From Vespula vulgaris (Eukaryota; Arthropoda; Insecta; Hymenoptera; Vespidae), in contig NC_066600.1 of NCBI RefSeq assembly GCF_905475345.1, forward strand, positions 5,071,001 to 5,135,000: a stretch of 64,000 nt of DNA. Reading direction: 5' to 3'. Below the pieces are notes generated by a model, which was not told where the DNA came from, made no database searches, and saw only the letters and a list, made by a program, of their open reading frames with translations. The position numbers were made by a program, and so were the translations under genes. Positions 1 to 11,455 of this stretch are shown here, piece after piece. Position 1 is the stretch's first letter. Each line of letters begins with the position of its first letter.

Positions 1-2189
1 ATGTGTCGAGATAATCAAAAACAGGATTTATTGAGAGTCCCGTGAAGTGAACACATTGTTCTTTTTCCGTTATCATAAATTATCATCATATATGTATATG
101 ATGCATATAGGCATATTTTTCTACTTTTTCTTTGTATCATTGTTCTTATTACTATATTATTATATTATATATTATTATTATAGTAATAGTAGTAGTAATA
201 GTAATAGTAATAATATAATGTAAAATCAGTGAATAATAAAAATAATACGAAGCTATAAAATAGCGCTGGAAGAAAAAATGCGTAATGTGGATGGAACTCA
301 TGTTTTAATCTTTATCAAAATAATATGTAATATATAAGTGTATGATCACTAATTTTTATTTTTGAAGAAATAATCAATAAATGTGTATACTTTATAACTA
401 TTTGTCATCAAACCAAATCGTACCGCTACTGTATCTTATTTACTACAAAACATCACGAAATTCACATCACCATCAGCGAAGAAAATAAATGTAAGAGATT
501 GAATTGTATATCTTATTAAATTATTAGATAAGGAAAGAAAAAGAATAAATTAGTTGATTATGTTATATAAGTACAATAAAAAACACAAGAGGTCATTGAG
601 CTTGCGATCCCTGTATTATGAAACTTTTTTTTTATAAAAATATAAATAATTTTTATTTGACAACATACAATAGTATAAAAGTCTGTATAACGGAATTACA
701 AAACTAATATGCCTGCCACACTTCTACTACACACTTCTAAGAAGTTTGCATTTCTATATAAAATCTGGAAGGAACTACAAATTTTTCTAAAATTGAACAG
801 TATCTTAGAAACAGATCTATTGACATGAACGATTGGACTCGTATATTCTTATTTTTGTCCTAGAATTATTTATCCAAAGCTCATTAAAATGCACGAGTGA
901 ATTACTGTAGCTTTTCCGTGCGAGCATCGTGAAACGCATTTCATTGCGTTTGAAATATAATAGTTTAGAAAATCTAAGCATCATCAGCTTCCACTACACA
1001 ACAAGCAAACAATCGTCACGAAAATAAAACAAACACCATTCAAGCGTGTATATATAAATTAATAGTGGGTATACAAGCTCCTTTTTTGCCACAAATTTCG
1101 AAGGTTGAAACAGGCATTGTACAAAACTTCTTTTTCGCGAAAGATGTCGAAAGAAGCATTTACTATGTACATATTACAATGGTAATAGGCGTAGTTACTG
1201 ACTGATTTTGATGAACAAGGTCTTATTTTAAAGATGAACGTTTAATCAAAGACGGCGCTATTTCGAATTTTTGAAAAGGCTTTATACTTTTGCATGATAT
1301 ATTTTCAAAGAAAAATTATTTTATAGTGAGATTAGTTTTGTGTTCATGTTTAATAGAAATGAAAAGTAAAGTTTAAAAGTACTTATAATTAGAAAACTTG
1401 AAAATCTTGGAAAAGTAATTTATATTATTCCATAATAATGTTCAGAATATACTTAATTGAGTCAAAACATTGAAGCTTAGATAGATCAATTTTAATAACA
1501 ATAACGATCGTTAAAATTTTCATGATATTATTATCAGTATATATAAAACATTTTTTCATGAACCAGGTTTTTAGAGCAATAATATAGAGTACAATTTCTA
1601 TTGTTCAAACTTATTTTTGAAAATGTGCAACATTTTAGATTTTATGATGATACAACTAGAGATTTCTAAATTACTTAAGGAAAAGAAAGAGACTGATAAC
1701 ATCGAATTCGAGAGTGTTAATATCATAATCCTAGGCTATCTCAAAATATTTAACTGAATACCAGTAATGTAATGACATGCCAAAATCTGTAACTGATTAC
1801 CGATAATATATTCGTAAATTATTTCAAATTTAATAACTAAAAACGCTCCTCTGCAATGTTTGTTAAGAGGCATCAACACACATTATTTGGAAATAATAAA
1901 AATTTCTGGTCTCAAAATAGCTACAAAAGCAATGTAGACTAGATATATAGAAAAGGAAATCTAAAAATACTGTTTTTATTTACAGATTTTGTAAAATTCT
2001 AATATATAAAATTAGATATTTTGTCAAATACCACACTAGAAAATATTATTATTAAATATTAAAATTTAATTATTAATTTGTTTGTTCAATTTTGCTTAAT
2101 TTTATTAAATTTTAGTGTTAAATATGTTAAATAGTTGTATTCTTTTATAATTTAGTAATATGTTTTATATTTCAAGTTATTATTAATAC
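1..2189. other. AT-rich non-coding DNA, nothing recognised
   Basis: No open frame here is longer than chance would give at this AT content, and I see no RNA gene. The sequence has short A and T runs and an ATT/AGT-rich simple stretch around 140-235. A locally less AT-rich patch lies near 1080-1250, but its frames are quickly interrupted. I read this as intergenic or long intronic DNA. Confidence 0.6.
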
Positions 2190-4095
2190 TGGAATGAAAC
2201 TCCAGTATTTTGCCGATTTTAAATGAAATATTAAAACTGAAATTATTTCCTATTAAACATCTTAAATGGCTCCTAATTGATATTTGATCTGTCTGAAGCT
2301 TTTATTACCGATTCTGTGCACTGTAAAATTGATAAAACCACCCTTAAACACCGGTACTTTGCCGAATTTTTTGAAATATTAATATTATTATTTATATTAT
2401 TTATATTATTAATATTATATAATTTGAAATATTAATATATATAAATAATTTTCTATTAAGCACCCTAATTCACCCCTAATTCACCCTAATTAAGCCGGAC
2501 CTGTCAAAAACTTTTATAATATATATGGAATTATATATCCATCGTAAATTAATAAAACCATTTCGATAACCATGCAATTTTTCGATTTCAATTGAAATAT
2601 TAAAAATTGTAAAATTCTTTTCTAAGCACACTAATTGTTCCCTACTTGAATCGGCCCCGTCCAAAATTAATATTTTTTTTTGTACTTCGTAAAATCAGTA
2701 AAACAACCGTAAAAGTCTGGTACTTTTCTGAATTTAATTGAAATATGGAAAATTAAAAAATTTTATTTTAAGCAACTTGATTCATCTCTAATTATGCTGG
2801 ACCTTTTCGAAACTCCTATTACAGATTTTGAGCAGCATAAATTTATTAAAATAATACTGAAACTCCGCTACTTTGCCGATTATAATTCAAATATTATAAA
2901 TTAAGGAATTTAATATTAAGCACCCTAATTCACTGCTAATTGGACTGGAATTAATCAAAACTTCGATTCACCCTTAATTGAACCGGTCCTGTCCGAAATT
3001 TTTGTAATACATCCTGTGCACCGTAAAATTAATGAGACCACTCAGAAACCCCGTTACTTTGCCAAATTTTTCGAAATAATAACATTTACAAAATTTTCAT
3101 GAAGCATTCTAAGTCTCCCTTAATTGATATGGCCCTGTCCGAAACATTTATCATAGCTTCTGTGCACCGTAAAATAAATAAAGCTACCCTTCAACCCCGG
3201 TACTTTGTCGAACTTTTTGAGATGTTAAAATATAATGAATTTTTTTATAAAGAACCCTACGTCGCACCTAATTCAGTCGGCCTTGTCTGAAACTTAGATA
3301 ATAGGTTCTGCACACCGTAAAATTAATAAAAATACCATTAAACTCGTTACTATGCCGAAATTAATTGAAATAATAAAATTCAAAAATTTTTTTATTAGGC
3401 ACTTTAAATCAATACTAATTGAGTCAGCCTTTTCCGAAAGTTATATAACAAGTTCTGTGTACCGTAGAACTAATAATGCCATCCCTTATACTTGGTATTT
3501 CGCCGAATTTATTGAAATAAACAAAATTAAATAATTTTCTATTCAGCACCCTAAATCACCTTTAAATGAGCCGGGACAGTCCAGAACTTTTATAATAGAT
3601 TCGGTGCACTGTAAAATTAATGAAGCTACTACTAAACCTAAGTATTTTTCGAATCTTTTACAATATAAAAATTTATAGAATTTTTTATAAAGCACCCTAA
3701 GTTGCCCTTAATTGATACAGACCTGTCCAAAATTTTATAATACATTCTGTACATCGTAAAATTAACAAAACCATCCTGACACACATGTGCTTTGCCATAT
3801 TTACTTCAGTAATTAAATTTAAAGAACTATTCTGCTAAGCATCCTAATTCGCTCTTAATTGAGCCAGCCATATCCGAAAATTTTATAATACTTTCTATGA
3901 ACGGTAAAATTAACAAAATCATCCTTAAATCTCCATACATTGCCGAATTTAATACAAATATTAAAATTAAAAAATTTTTTTATTAAGTATTCTAAATTAC
4001 CACTAATTTTGCCGGCTAAGTCCGAAGCTTTTATAATAGATTTTGTGCGCAGTAAATTTAATAAAACCACCCTTAAAACATGGTATTTTGCCGAA
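2190..4095 (+). repeat. Divergent satellite, about 147-bp period, 13 direct units
   Basis: A recurring module contains a word like 'tactttgccgaattt', then an AT-rich spacer, then 'aattgagccgg..ctgtccgaa', 'tataatagattctgtgcac', 'gtaaaattaataaaaccac' and 'ccttaaac'. The 'tttgccgaa'-like word falls near 2216, 2351, 2567, 2729, 2869, 3055, 3202, 3349, 3499, 3642, 3788, 3939 and 4086. Most spacings are 140-151 bases, with two or three irregular ones from insertions. The units are clearly diverged from each other, so the array is old. The short open frames inside are by-products of the repeat, and I do not recognise the family. Confidence 0.85.
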
Positions 4096-4129
4096 TTTAA
4101 TAAAGTATTTTTTAAATTCTAATATACAA

Positions 4130-4660
4130 AAAAATTTAATGAAGTACTGGAGTTTAAGAGTGGTTTTACTTTTTTACAGCGCACAGAATCTATTATAATA
4201 TTTTCGTACAGGGCGGGCACAATTAGGGGCGATTTTTGGTGTTAATGCAAAATTCTTTAAATTTTAATATACAATAAAATTCGGCGAACTGTTGGGATTT
4301 AAGGGAGGCTTTATTAATTTTACGTTGCATAAAATTTATTATAAAAGTTTCGCAAGCGGTCGGCTCAATCAGAGGAGATTAAAAGTGCCTAACAAAAAAT
4401 TTTTAATTGTACTATTTCAATTAAATTCAGCATAGTATCGAGATTAAAGAATGGTTCCATTCATTTTACGGTACACAGAATTTACTATAAAAGTTTTGGG
4501 CAGGGTCAGCTCAATTCAGTGCGATTTAGGATACTTAATAAAAAAATTCTTAAATTTTTATATATCAAAAAATTCGGTAAAGTACTGGGAATTAAGGGTG
4601 GTTTTATTGATTTTTCAATGCACAAAATTTATTATAAAAGTTTCGGGTAATTCTATGTAT
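4130..4660 (-). repeat. Same 147-bp satellite in inverted orientation, 4 units
   Basis: After about 4100 the same module appears as its reverse complement, for example 'aaattcggcgaac' near 4277, 'aaattcagcatagta' near 4424 and 'aaattcggtaaagta' near 4571, with 'ttaagggtggttttatt' and 'cacagaatttactataaaag' in matching positions. Spacing stays near 147 bases. The change of polarity falls within about 4090-4140. The array is therefore a long imperfect inverted repeat whose arms could pair over several hundred bases. Confidence 0.8.
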
Positions 4661-4909
4661 CTCATGCGTGAAAAGCATAAATTAAATTACATGGCAACGG
4701 TCGGCGGTACTATACTATCGAAGATTATCAGCGGCTTGTTGAACTTTTTTATTACTCTTGGTTTAATACTATAAATCAACATACAGGATTTAAAGGCAAG
4801 ATATTTCTTTTTCAAACATCATCTTCGTTTTTAAGTGATTCGTAAAATCCACATCGTATTCGTTATGTGATTGAAATTAAGGAGGAAGATAAAAGAGAAA
4901 AAATTTATA

Positions 4910-5071
4910 ATGGCAGTTACACGAATCAAAGAGGAATTTTTCATCGAACAAGGTGTACCGTTTCTCAAGACAATAACGTTCTTCGGGAATATTTTGAAAT
5001 TATACGAAAAATGTCCATTCCATGTTTCCTCCACTTCCTGTCTTAATCGTAGTTGCATCAATTTGATATAA
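4910..5071 (+). pseudogene. Cytochrome P450-like (CYP9-like) N-terminal fragment
   Basis: An open frame with an in-frame ATG at 4910 reads EEFFIEQGVPFLKTITFFGN, then ILKLYEKCPF. This fits the segment after the membrane anchor of microsomal class II P450s, where a charged stretch leads into a proline/glycine hinge of the form G(I/V)PxxKPxPFFGN. Insect CYP9 and CYP6 proteins have this layout. After about 45 codons the frame drifts into unrelated residues and stops at 5069-5071. I see no hydrophobic anchor upstream and no I-helix, ExxR or heme-binding cysteine motif downstream. It is best read as a stranded relic of a CYP gene, or less likely an isolated first exon. A chance resemblance over about 20 residues remains possible. 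Confidence 0.4.
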
Positions 5072-6400
5072 GTAATTATTCAATATAAGTCGACGTAGAA
5101 GAAATTATAAATTCAATGCTCCAAATTGTTTGTTATAATATTCACAACATATACTAATAAAATATTCATAACATTTAATAATATTATAAATATTTATACT
5201 ATTAATGTTTAATATAATCATAATATTCAACGCTTCCTAAAAATATAAGAATATAGACTAATAAACTCATAGCATACTGCGAATTCCATTGTCAATAAAT
5301 TTGAATAGGAATTCAATGAAATTGCGTCTTCGTTATCCATAGTCTCCTATGTATCGTCACATACCTTCATTAGTTATTATTCGTTTTGCCTATAATCCTA
5401 CTCCCTCTGTGCATGCATTTGTACGCGTATGCATGCGTCTAGTCAAGTGGGCGAGACTGCGTGCGCAGATATATGCGTGCGTCTGTGTATTTTGCATGTT
5501 TTGAAAATAAAAAAATTATTTTTTCACTCGTTTTCCTTATATTAAACAATAACAGATATCTAGATAATACGATTGGTTTTATCTAATTATTTAATTATCT
5601 GTTTGTTTTTTTTTTACAGAACTATGTATCACATCGCTAATTTATTTCAATCATATAAACGACTACATTTTCCTAAAAATTTACTCTCTATTGAAGAATT
5701 TAAAAAAAATTATCGAATCATACTTTCGGTTAATTAATAATTCATACTGTACTAATTCAAAAGTAACAAGTAATTTACTAGAAAAATATTACATTTCTCT
5801 AATCGTCTATTTCTTATTACGTATAAATGTGCATAGCATTATTATGGCATTTATTATATTTCTAGCAATATAACATTTCGGATTGTATTATCCAAATGAA
5901 TAAATTTTTCGAAAAGCACTTAAATAATACATTACCCAATATTTACTTCTAATTATTCCTTAAGATAATGGTAGATATTCGATTAACCGATTAACATCGC
6001 TAAAAACAAAAGTTATAAATGGCGTAGAGAGACAAATTTTCAATGAAATAAATAACCATTTCTTCTAAATACAATCTTTTAAATTTTATTTTCTATGCAA
6101 TGTCGATGTTCTCTTCACGTAAACTAAATAAATTTCAAAAAAAAAAAGAAAAAAAAAATTCCCTTCCAGAAAGGAAAATAAACGAAATTCGATTCTTAAA
6201 TAATAAGATGATGAATAGGATATGTATATGGAAAACGACAGATAGGGAAAATCAAAAGAAGTGATATTTAAAAAGAGAAAACGAAGTTGAAAACAAAAAA
6301 AAATTTCCCGTAATAGCTGTATTGATCTAAACTTGCTAGCAATACTGGTGAGATTACAGAAAATGATATTCTCGTCGGACTATGAAAAATAATAGGGGGA
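5072..6400. other. AT-rich non-coding DNA
   Basis: No supported gene. The only compositional outlier is 5411-5500, a run rich in alternating purine-pyrimidine steps (tgcatg, gcgtgcg, acgcgtatgcatgcg). An A-rich tract lies at 6138-6161. Confidence 0.5.
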
Positions 6401-6401
6401 A

Positions 6402-6617
6402 ATGAATAACGCATGCTCTCAACTGGGTTGCGCCTGCATTGTGTCTGGGAGTCGGGGTAGAAGCTTTTCGATGAGAGTTGGACCAGCGAAAGTTATTCCG
6501 TTTGGAGACACTAATGTGACCAGTGCTAACAAATTCCAAAAGATGAAAGACGATTTAAAAAGGAAGACGAGCGTGCAAACGGAAGTAGCTGAGAAATGCC
6601 AAAAAATTAGAAAGTGA
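6402..6617 (+). CDS. Unrecognised 71-codon open frame in a GC-richer patch
   Basis: From ATG 6402 to TGA 6617 the frame stays open through a patch visibly richer in G+C than its surroundings. The product starts with a cysteine/glycine-rich part (SQLGCACIVSGSRGRSF). It then has VGPAKVIPFGDTNV and a lysine/glutamate-rich C-terminus (KFQKMKDDLKRKTSVQTEV) that could form a short amphipathic or coiled-coil helix. I do not recognise a family. The opposite strand is also open over much of the patch (6354-6539), so openness alone is weak evidence. It could be one exon of a longer gene, a relic exon, or chance. Confidence 0.25.
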   Translation: MNNACSQLGCACIVSGSRGRSFSMRVGPAKVIPFGDTNVTSANKFQKMKDDLKRKTSVQTEVAEKCQKIRK

Positions 6618-6639
6618 CGTTAAGAATCGCCGACGTTCT

Positions 6640-7880
6640 ACACTTCATGGCCTTGGTATAATAAATTATAATTGAATTTAATATTAACATTTAATACATA
6701 ACTCAAGGATTTATTTTCATAGATTTAAAAATTTTTTGTACGCCTCGCTATAGAAAATTCTATAATTTTATATATGTATATATGAGTTATATTGGAGACG
6801 CTACATTATACACTATTTTATACTTTGTGTCCAATACTACGATACTACGATATAGCAATTTATAATGTACTAAAGAAAATTGCATAGTTCTTTATTATTA
6901 CTTTATACTATATTTTATCTATTCTTTTACATTTATTATATTATATTTTATTTTATCTGTAATTTGTCTTTGACGTATTATCGCATAATATTAAAGAGAA
7001 AGGAAAATATAATTAGAGTTATCTGAATTAGGATATTTCTGTTATACATTTATATGTCGTATTATAATAATCGTATATATGGCCAACTGTTGCGTAGCTC
7101 TATCCTGTTTCGTAATCCCCGATGAAAATATCCTTTGAGGAATCCACGATACTAGCTAATTTGCTGGTTTGACACTAATTCAATCGTTCCTCTGCCGATT
7201 AGTTAATCAATTGGAACAGAGATACATGATTTAATTCATTGACGAAGAGAACAGAAAAATGAAAAATAGAAGAAAAATAGAAAGGTCCCTTAACGTTCTC
7301 AACGAATCGTATGGATCTTTGATTAAACATTTCAGTTGTTGTGGTTTCAATTATTAAACGGATATTTCGTAACGTTTGCACGATACAAAAAAGTTCGTGC
7401 AATATTGAAAAAGTTTCAAGGAGATTCTGACATTTTTTCTATGTAAAGTTAAAATGAAATTCTGAATGTTGGCCCAAATTTTTCCATAAATAATTAGAAC
7501 ATTTGGGAAGTATATTGAAAGATTTATCGAACATTTTGAAAGACTTTGAAGTATTTTTAATAAAGATAAAACACTAAAGTTATCAAAATCTTTTAATAGA
7601 GTTTTTTTAAGCATGCTCTGTCAACGTTTAGATCGTGTAATTGGAATAATTACCAATTATTCGAAAGGAGTAATTTAAAAGTGTTCGACCATTTAAATAT
7701 GTCCTATTAATATTATCATCATTAATATTATCCTTTAAATGACGCGCCTCATGTCGAAATACGATCTATATGAAGCTTATTATTTATTATTTATTCTTAG
7801 AAAAATTTATGAACCAGATCGATAGAAATAATAATAACAAATGATATTCATCTGTACATGTAAATACGTACTTATTTATA
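6640..7880. other. AT-rich non-coding DNA
   Basis: Open frames on either strand (for example the minus strand at 7354-7614) encode low-complexity F/L/I/K/N-rich peptides expected from AT-rich DNA. No family, RNA gene or repeat was recognised. Confidence 0.5.
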
Positions 7881-7894
7881 ATTTTTCTTCCTAG

Positions 7895-7978
7895 ACGACT
7901 GTGTTAACGGTGTCTCACAAGATCGTGCCGATGGGAGAAATTATTAAAAGTTTTCATAAAACTAAAATACGGAATTAA
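7895..7978 (+). pseudogene. Exon-like fragment behind a 3' splice-like site
   Basis: A pyrimidine-rich run (atttttcttcctag, ending at 7894) is followed by 27 codons that look more protein-like than the surroundings (TTVLTVSHKIVPMGEIIKSF...), closed by TAA at 7976-7978. It could be a terminal exon or the relic of one. No family was recognised, and the call rests only on composition and the acceptor-like sequence. Confidence 0.2.
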
Positions 7979-8148
7979 CACGAAATAAAAATGTCTGAAG
8001 AGCACTGAAAGTATCTTTCCTTGACTACCGTGAGCGTGCTTGATTGATCCACATGGTAAAGAATAATGATGTTTTATTTTTAATGAAACCAATTTTCAAG
8101 GAAAGAAATGAAATTAAGTAAGAACTTAATATTTCGTTTAATGTCCAG

Positions 8149-8233
8149 GATGTAACGAGATGACCGGAATGCTCACATTGTTTAAACACATATGTAATAT
8201 AAGCAAGAACGAGCATGGATTCCTAGCAATGCC
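8149..8233 (+). pseudogene. 85-base exon-like segment with consensus splice sites
   Basis: The segment is bounded by 'tttcgtttaatgtccag' on the left and 'gtaagt' on the right, both good eukaryotic splice-site matches. Only one of the three frames is open throughout (CNEMTGMLTLFKHICNISKN, then EHGFLAM). The other two contain stops. I do not recognise the peptide. With the piece at 7895-7978 it may mark a decayed or unrecognised multi-exon gene on this strand. Confidence 0.25.
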
Positions 8234-8903
8234 GTAAGTAATTTTCATTTCTTTCCTTTAACAATAACGAGTAATAATAATAGCGATGAAATTTAAAATT
8301 CTGCTATAAATTTTTCATCATATTATAATATTACAATATTATAATTTCATTGCTGTGGAAGCAATGACTGTAAATATTGGTTTTCCGCAAATCCATCCCA
8401 TATTCCCGTTATATCATGTTGCACAAAATCAGAAAACCGACTCCTTTTGCAATTAATCAGAATAGTTACAAAAGTAAATTTCATTCGATCAATCGTGATA
8501 TAATATTATATGCTAAAATTTATCTTGAATACCATTCTGCAAAATTATTATTAAACGATAACTTGCTTAATTACAATTATCAATAGAAAGAGATAGAATT
8601 ATGTTCGCTATCCCGTCGTAAAATCATTACATTTTATTTTTGTTTAATCAGCCCAGAGATAAATTTATATAATATTTTCTCTTATACGTACGTACATCAA
8701 TTCAATTTTCTTTATTCTTTTCAGACGGGACCAGGATTAAGCAAAAGTAAATATTCAATTATATCTAAAATTACGTCCAAATCATTACGTTTGATCGTTT
8801 AACGACGCGAATGTATCTATATAAGTGAATTTACATTTGTATTTTCATCTTCTTTTTCTATTTATCTTTATACTCGTGAATGTGTGAATCAGATTAATTA
8901 ACC

Positions 8904-8926
8904 CTATACACACACACACACACACA
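8904..8926. repeat. (CA)n microsatellite
   Basis: A run of about ten CA dinucleotides at 8904-8926, inside the part of copy A that has no counterpart in copy B. Further tg/ta-rich simple sequence follows to about 9110. Confidence 0.85.
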
Positions 8927-9484
8927 TGTAGAGATACACATACAGAACATGTGTTGATATGTTTTAATTATTACGAATGTTTAAACGGAAAACCTCTCTA
9001 TATGTAGGATGTATTTAGGGTTAATAGATGTATATATATGTATAAGTATATAAGTGTGTATATGTGTGTATAATCATAAAAATACATATATACATGTGTG
9101 TGTGTACGTATTAATATTGATGTATAACTATAATTTGCCTTTGTATTCATCTGTATACATGTAGATATTTAGAAAAAGGTAAAATTAACCCCTTTACTTC
9201 GGCGCCCTCTCAGACGTTCGGAGCTTCGATTGATTTATTCATATTTGATTTAGACGAATTTTCAAACGTTACAACTCTTTTGCAAAAAAAAATCAATATT
9301 TTGTTTCTTATAATTTTCTCGATAGTACGATAAGTTTTGAAGAAATTCGATTACGCCAGTTTCATTGATCTCTTGTTAGAATTATATTACTTTAGAATTT
9401 ATATTACTTATCTTACTAGAATTATAATACTATTACTTGTAAGAATTTCCGTTTTTCTGATGGGGAGCTCTGTGGGGACGTCTG

Positions 9485-9775
9485 GGTACGAAGGGATAAA
9501 GAAAGATTAAAAAATAAATTAAAATAAAAAGAAAAGGAAGAAAAATTAGAATTGAAAAAGAAAAAAAAAAGAAATTAATACCAAAAAGGAGAAAACGCAA
9601 AAGATTAAAAAAGAAATTAGAATCGAAAAAAAGATTAAAATTCAAAAAAGGAAAAAAGGTGGAAAAAGAATTAGAATAATCAAAAAAGGAAAATCAGAAA
9701 AAAGGATTAAAATGGAGAAAAGAATTCAAGGGAAAAAAAATGAAGAAGAAAAAAAAGAAAGAAAGAAAAATATTA
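9485..9775 (+). repeat. Long polypurine (A/G) tract
   Basis: Nearly 300 bases are almost entirely A and G on this strand, with only scattered T and C, built from loose 'gaaaaaaagattaaaa' motifs. The minus-strand frame over it gives an F/L/I-rich peptide that I treat as an artefact of the tract. A shorter homologous tract lies in copy B at 15340-15560. Confidence 0.8.
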
Positions 9776-10326
9776 CAAACAAATGCGTATTGGGAAATTG
9801 TACGGATATATTTCATATTTATATCGAGTGATATCTGTGTCTAATTTCTGTGAGTCGTTGTAATAGCGATGTCGCAAATGTAAACTCAACTTTCAACCGA
9901 ATATTTGCTATTTCTTTAATTATTCACAATATTTGAATATTTTTAATCGGCTGTACGATTTGATTTTAATTTCATTAGCTTGATTAAAAAACTTGATTGA
10001 GAATGCGAATTAACGGAATATTTCAGGTTAATTCTCTAAGCAGTACGAGGCACAAAAATATAGAATCGAGTAAATTTGTTAGAAATTCGACTAAAAATTC
10101 GAGTAAAATTTATTAAATCATATATCGAAATATACTTATTACTATTATATTGTTTAATCAGATATAGTTGATTAGGTGTAAGATAATTTTTATATGATAT
10201 AACAATCAAATTAGTAATGTTAATCTTTCATTAAACGTGATACATTTAATTACATCATTGTAATAAATAGAGTTAATTTTCATAAAAGAGTGATATTAAT
10301 TATCGACATTACTGATTAAGATATTA

Positions 10327-10993
10327 AGTCAGGGAAAAAAGTTTCTTTTTATTTTCCTATTTTGCATTTTAATGCAAAAGCGGTTACGATTTACGATTGT
10401 TTAGAGTATAGATCATAATTAATAGTTTGAACGGACGGCAACGGTTGAATCTCCCCTTCCATAGGTCATGATCAATTTCACCCAGAATTGTGCTTGGTGG
10501 ATCCTTTCAAGAATGCTTCAGTTCCGTTCCGTTCCGTTTTAGTAACGATTCGCAAATAAAAATACGATCCATTAAATGTTTCATTAATTAATCATGCGGC
10601 ACACAAACATTGGATTTTTATTCTTCTTCAATGATTTATATCTGTTTTGTGTACAATTGGTTCCTTGACAGCATCATTTGCATCACTTACATGATACCAT
10701 CTATATTGGAAACGTTTGATACAGCTTTGTGCAACGTCCATTGATAACGGATTGGTCAATAAATGTCAGAAATTTCTTTAAGAGCCGGAGTGGCATCATT
10801 ATCTCTCTTGTAATAAAATATTCAAATGTATCTTCTTCGTTCTTCGATTCGACCTTGCTCGAAATACTTGATGGAAGCTAGCCTTTCGATAATCGCGCGG
10901 CACTATTGCCAAATTAATTGTTTAACATTAACAAAATTTTATCGGATGTCATTATTCATTAGCCGGTAGAATGCTAGGAAACATTTGAATAAG
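10327..10993 (-). mobile_element. Internally deleted mariner relic 1
   Basis: Read on the minus strand, this 0.67-kb element matches the relics at 13029-13719 and 16103-16800. It is bounded by terminal inverted repeat remnants ('tcagggaaaaaagtttct' at its left end, degraded 'aaacatttgaat' at its right). It includes the helix-turn-helix part of the transposase reading frame around 10600-10770, seen as reverse complements of the 'aaacagttctacatc' type of sequence. A full mariner is about 1.3 kb. This one lacks most of the catalytic half and has frameshifts, so it cannot encode an active transposase. It was probably copied together with its flanks rather than inserted independently. Confidence 0.65.
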
Positions 10994-11166
10994 GAATGTG
11001 ACGCAAAAGGGTAAAAGAACTAGGTTTCAACAATTATTGTCAGTTATAATCTTACATAACTGGGATGGTTGCTTTTGTACTGATTTCTACTGTTAATTTT
11101 ATTATTGTTTTTTCTCGCGACTATTATTTATGTATATAATTTAAGATTAGAAACTAGTGCGATTTA

Positions 11167-11299
11167 ATGTTAATATTGTCATCTGCCGACAAGTTGAAAG
11201 ATATGGAAGATAAGTGTAACTCCGGGGAATCGCACGGTGCAAAAACCAAAGAACCGGACTTTCTTTTAACAAGCAACACTTACAAATCTATTAAAGAAG
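11167..11299 (+). pseudogene. Exon-like piece upstream of the Prp31-like fragments
   Basis: An open stretch of 44 codons starts at ATG 11167 (MLILSSADKLKDMEDK, then a segment with TKEPDFLLTSNTYKSIKE). It ends at a donor-like 'gaag|gttagt' at 11299/11300. Its last 60 or so bases resemble the end of the exon at 11886-12042 (GPDFLSPNTLLCIKE). It is therefore probably the tail of an earlier copy of the same repeated Prp31-like unit. A further degraded copy of this piece closes block B at about 16985-17105. Confidence 0.4.
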
Positions 11300-11455
11300 G
11301 TTAGTTAATTTTTATATTATTACACATTACTTCACATATTTATAACCTCTATTAATTTCTTCTTATTATAAAAGGAAAAGTTGCTACTGAGAATTTGGGA
11401 TAATTCTGAAGAATAAGAAAGTCTTCCTGATATCTGTTATTATATTTTGTTACAG

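Larger units (their letters stand above)
8437..11300 (+). repeat. Duplicated block, copy A
   Basis: This stretch aligns by eye with 14893-17105 in the same order and orientation. Shared landmarks are 'agaatagttacaaaag' (8459) versus 'gagtagttacaaaag' (14907), 'tcttttcagacgg' (8721) versus 'tcttttcagacag' (15077), the 'gggacgtc' plus purine tract, a mariner relic, and the closing 'gaaccggactttc'. Identity looks like roughly 70-80 percent with many indels, so the duplication is old. About 380 bases present here (8850-9230, with a CA microsatellite at 8904-8926) are absent from copy B. The block ends inside the Prp31-like fragments. Confidence 0.75.

Noticed and set aside
4451..4774. 107-codon plus-strand frame over the inverted satellite units
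   Set aside because: It runs through two satellite units, with the same peptide pattern repeating at the satellite period. A by-product of the repeat.
9433..9645. Minus-strand 70-codon F/L/I-rich frame
   Set aside because: It is the complement of the polypurine tract.
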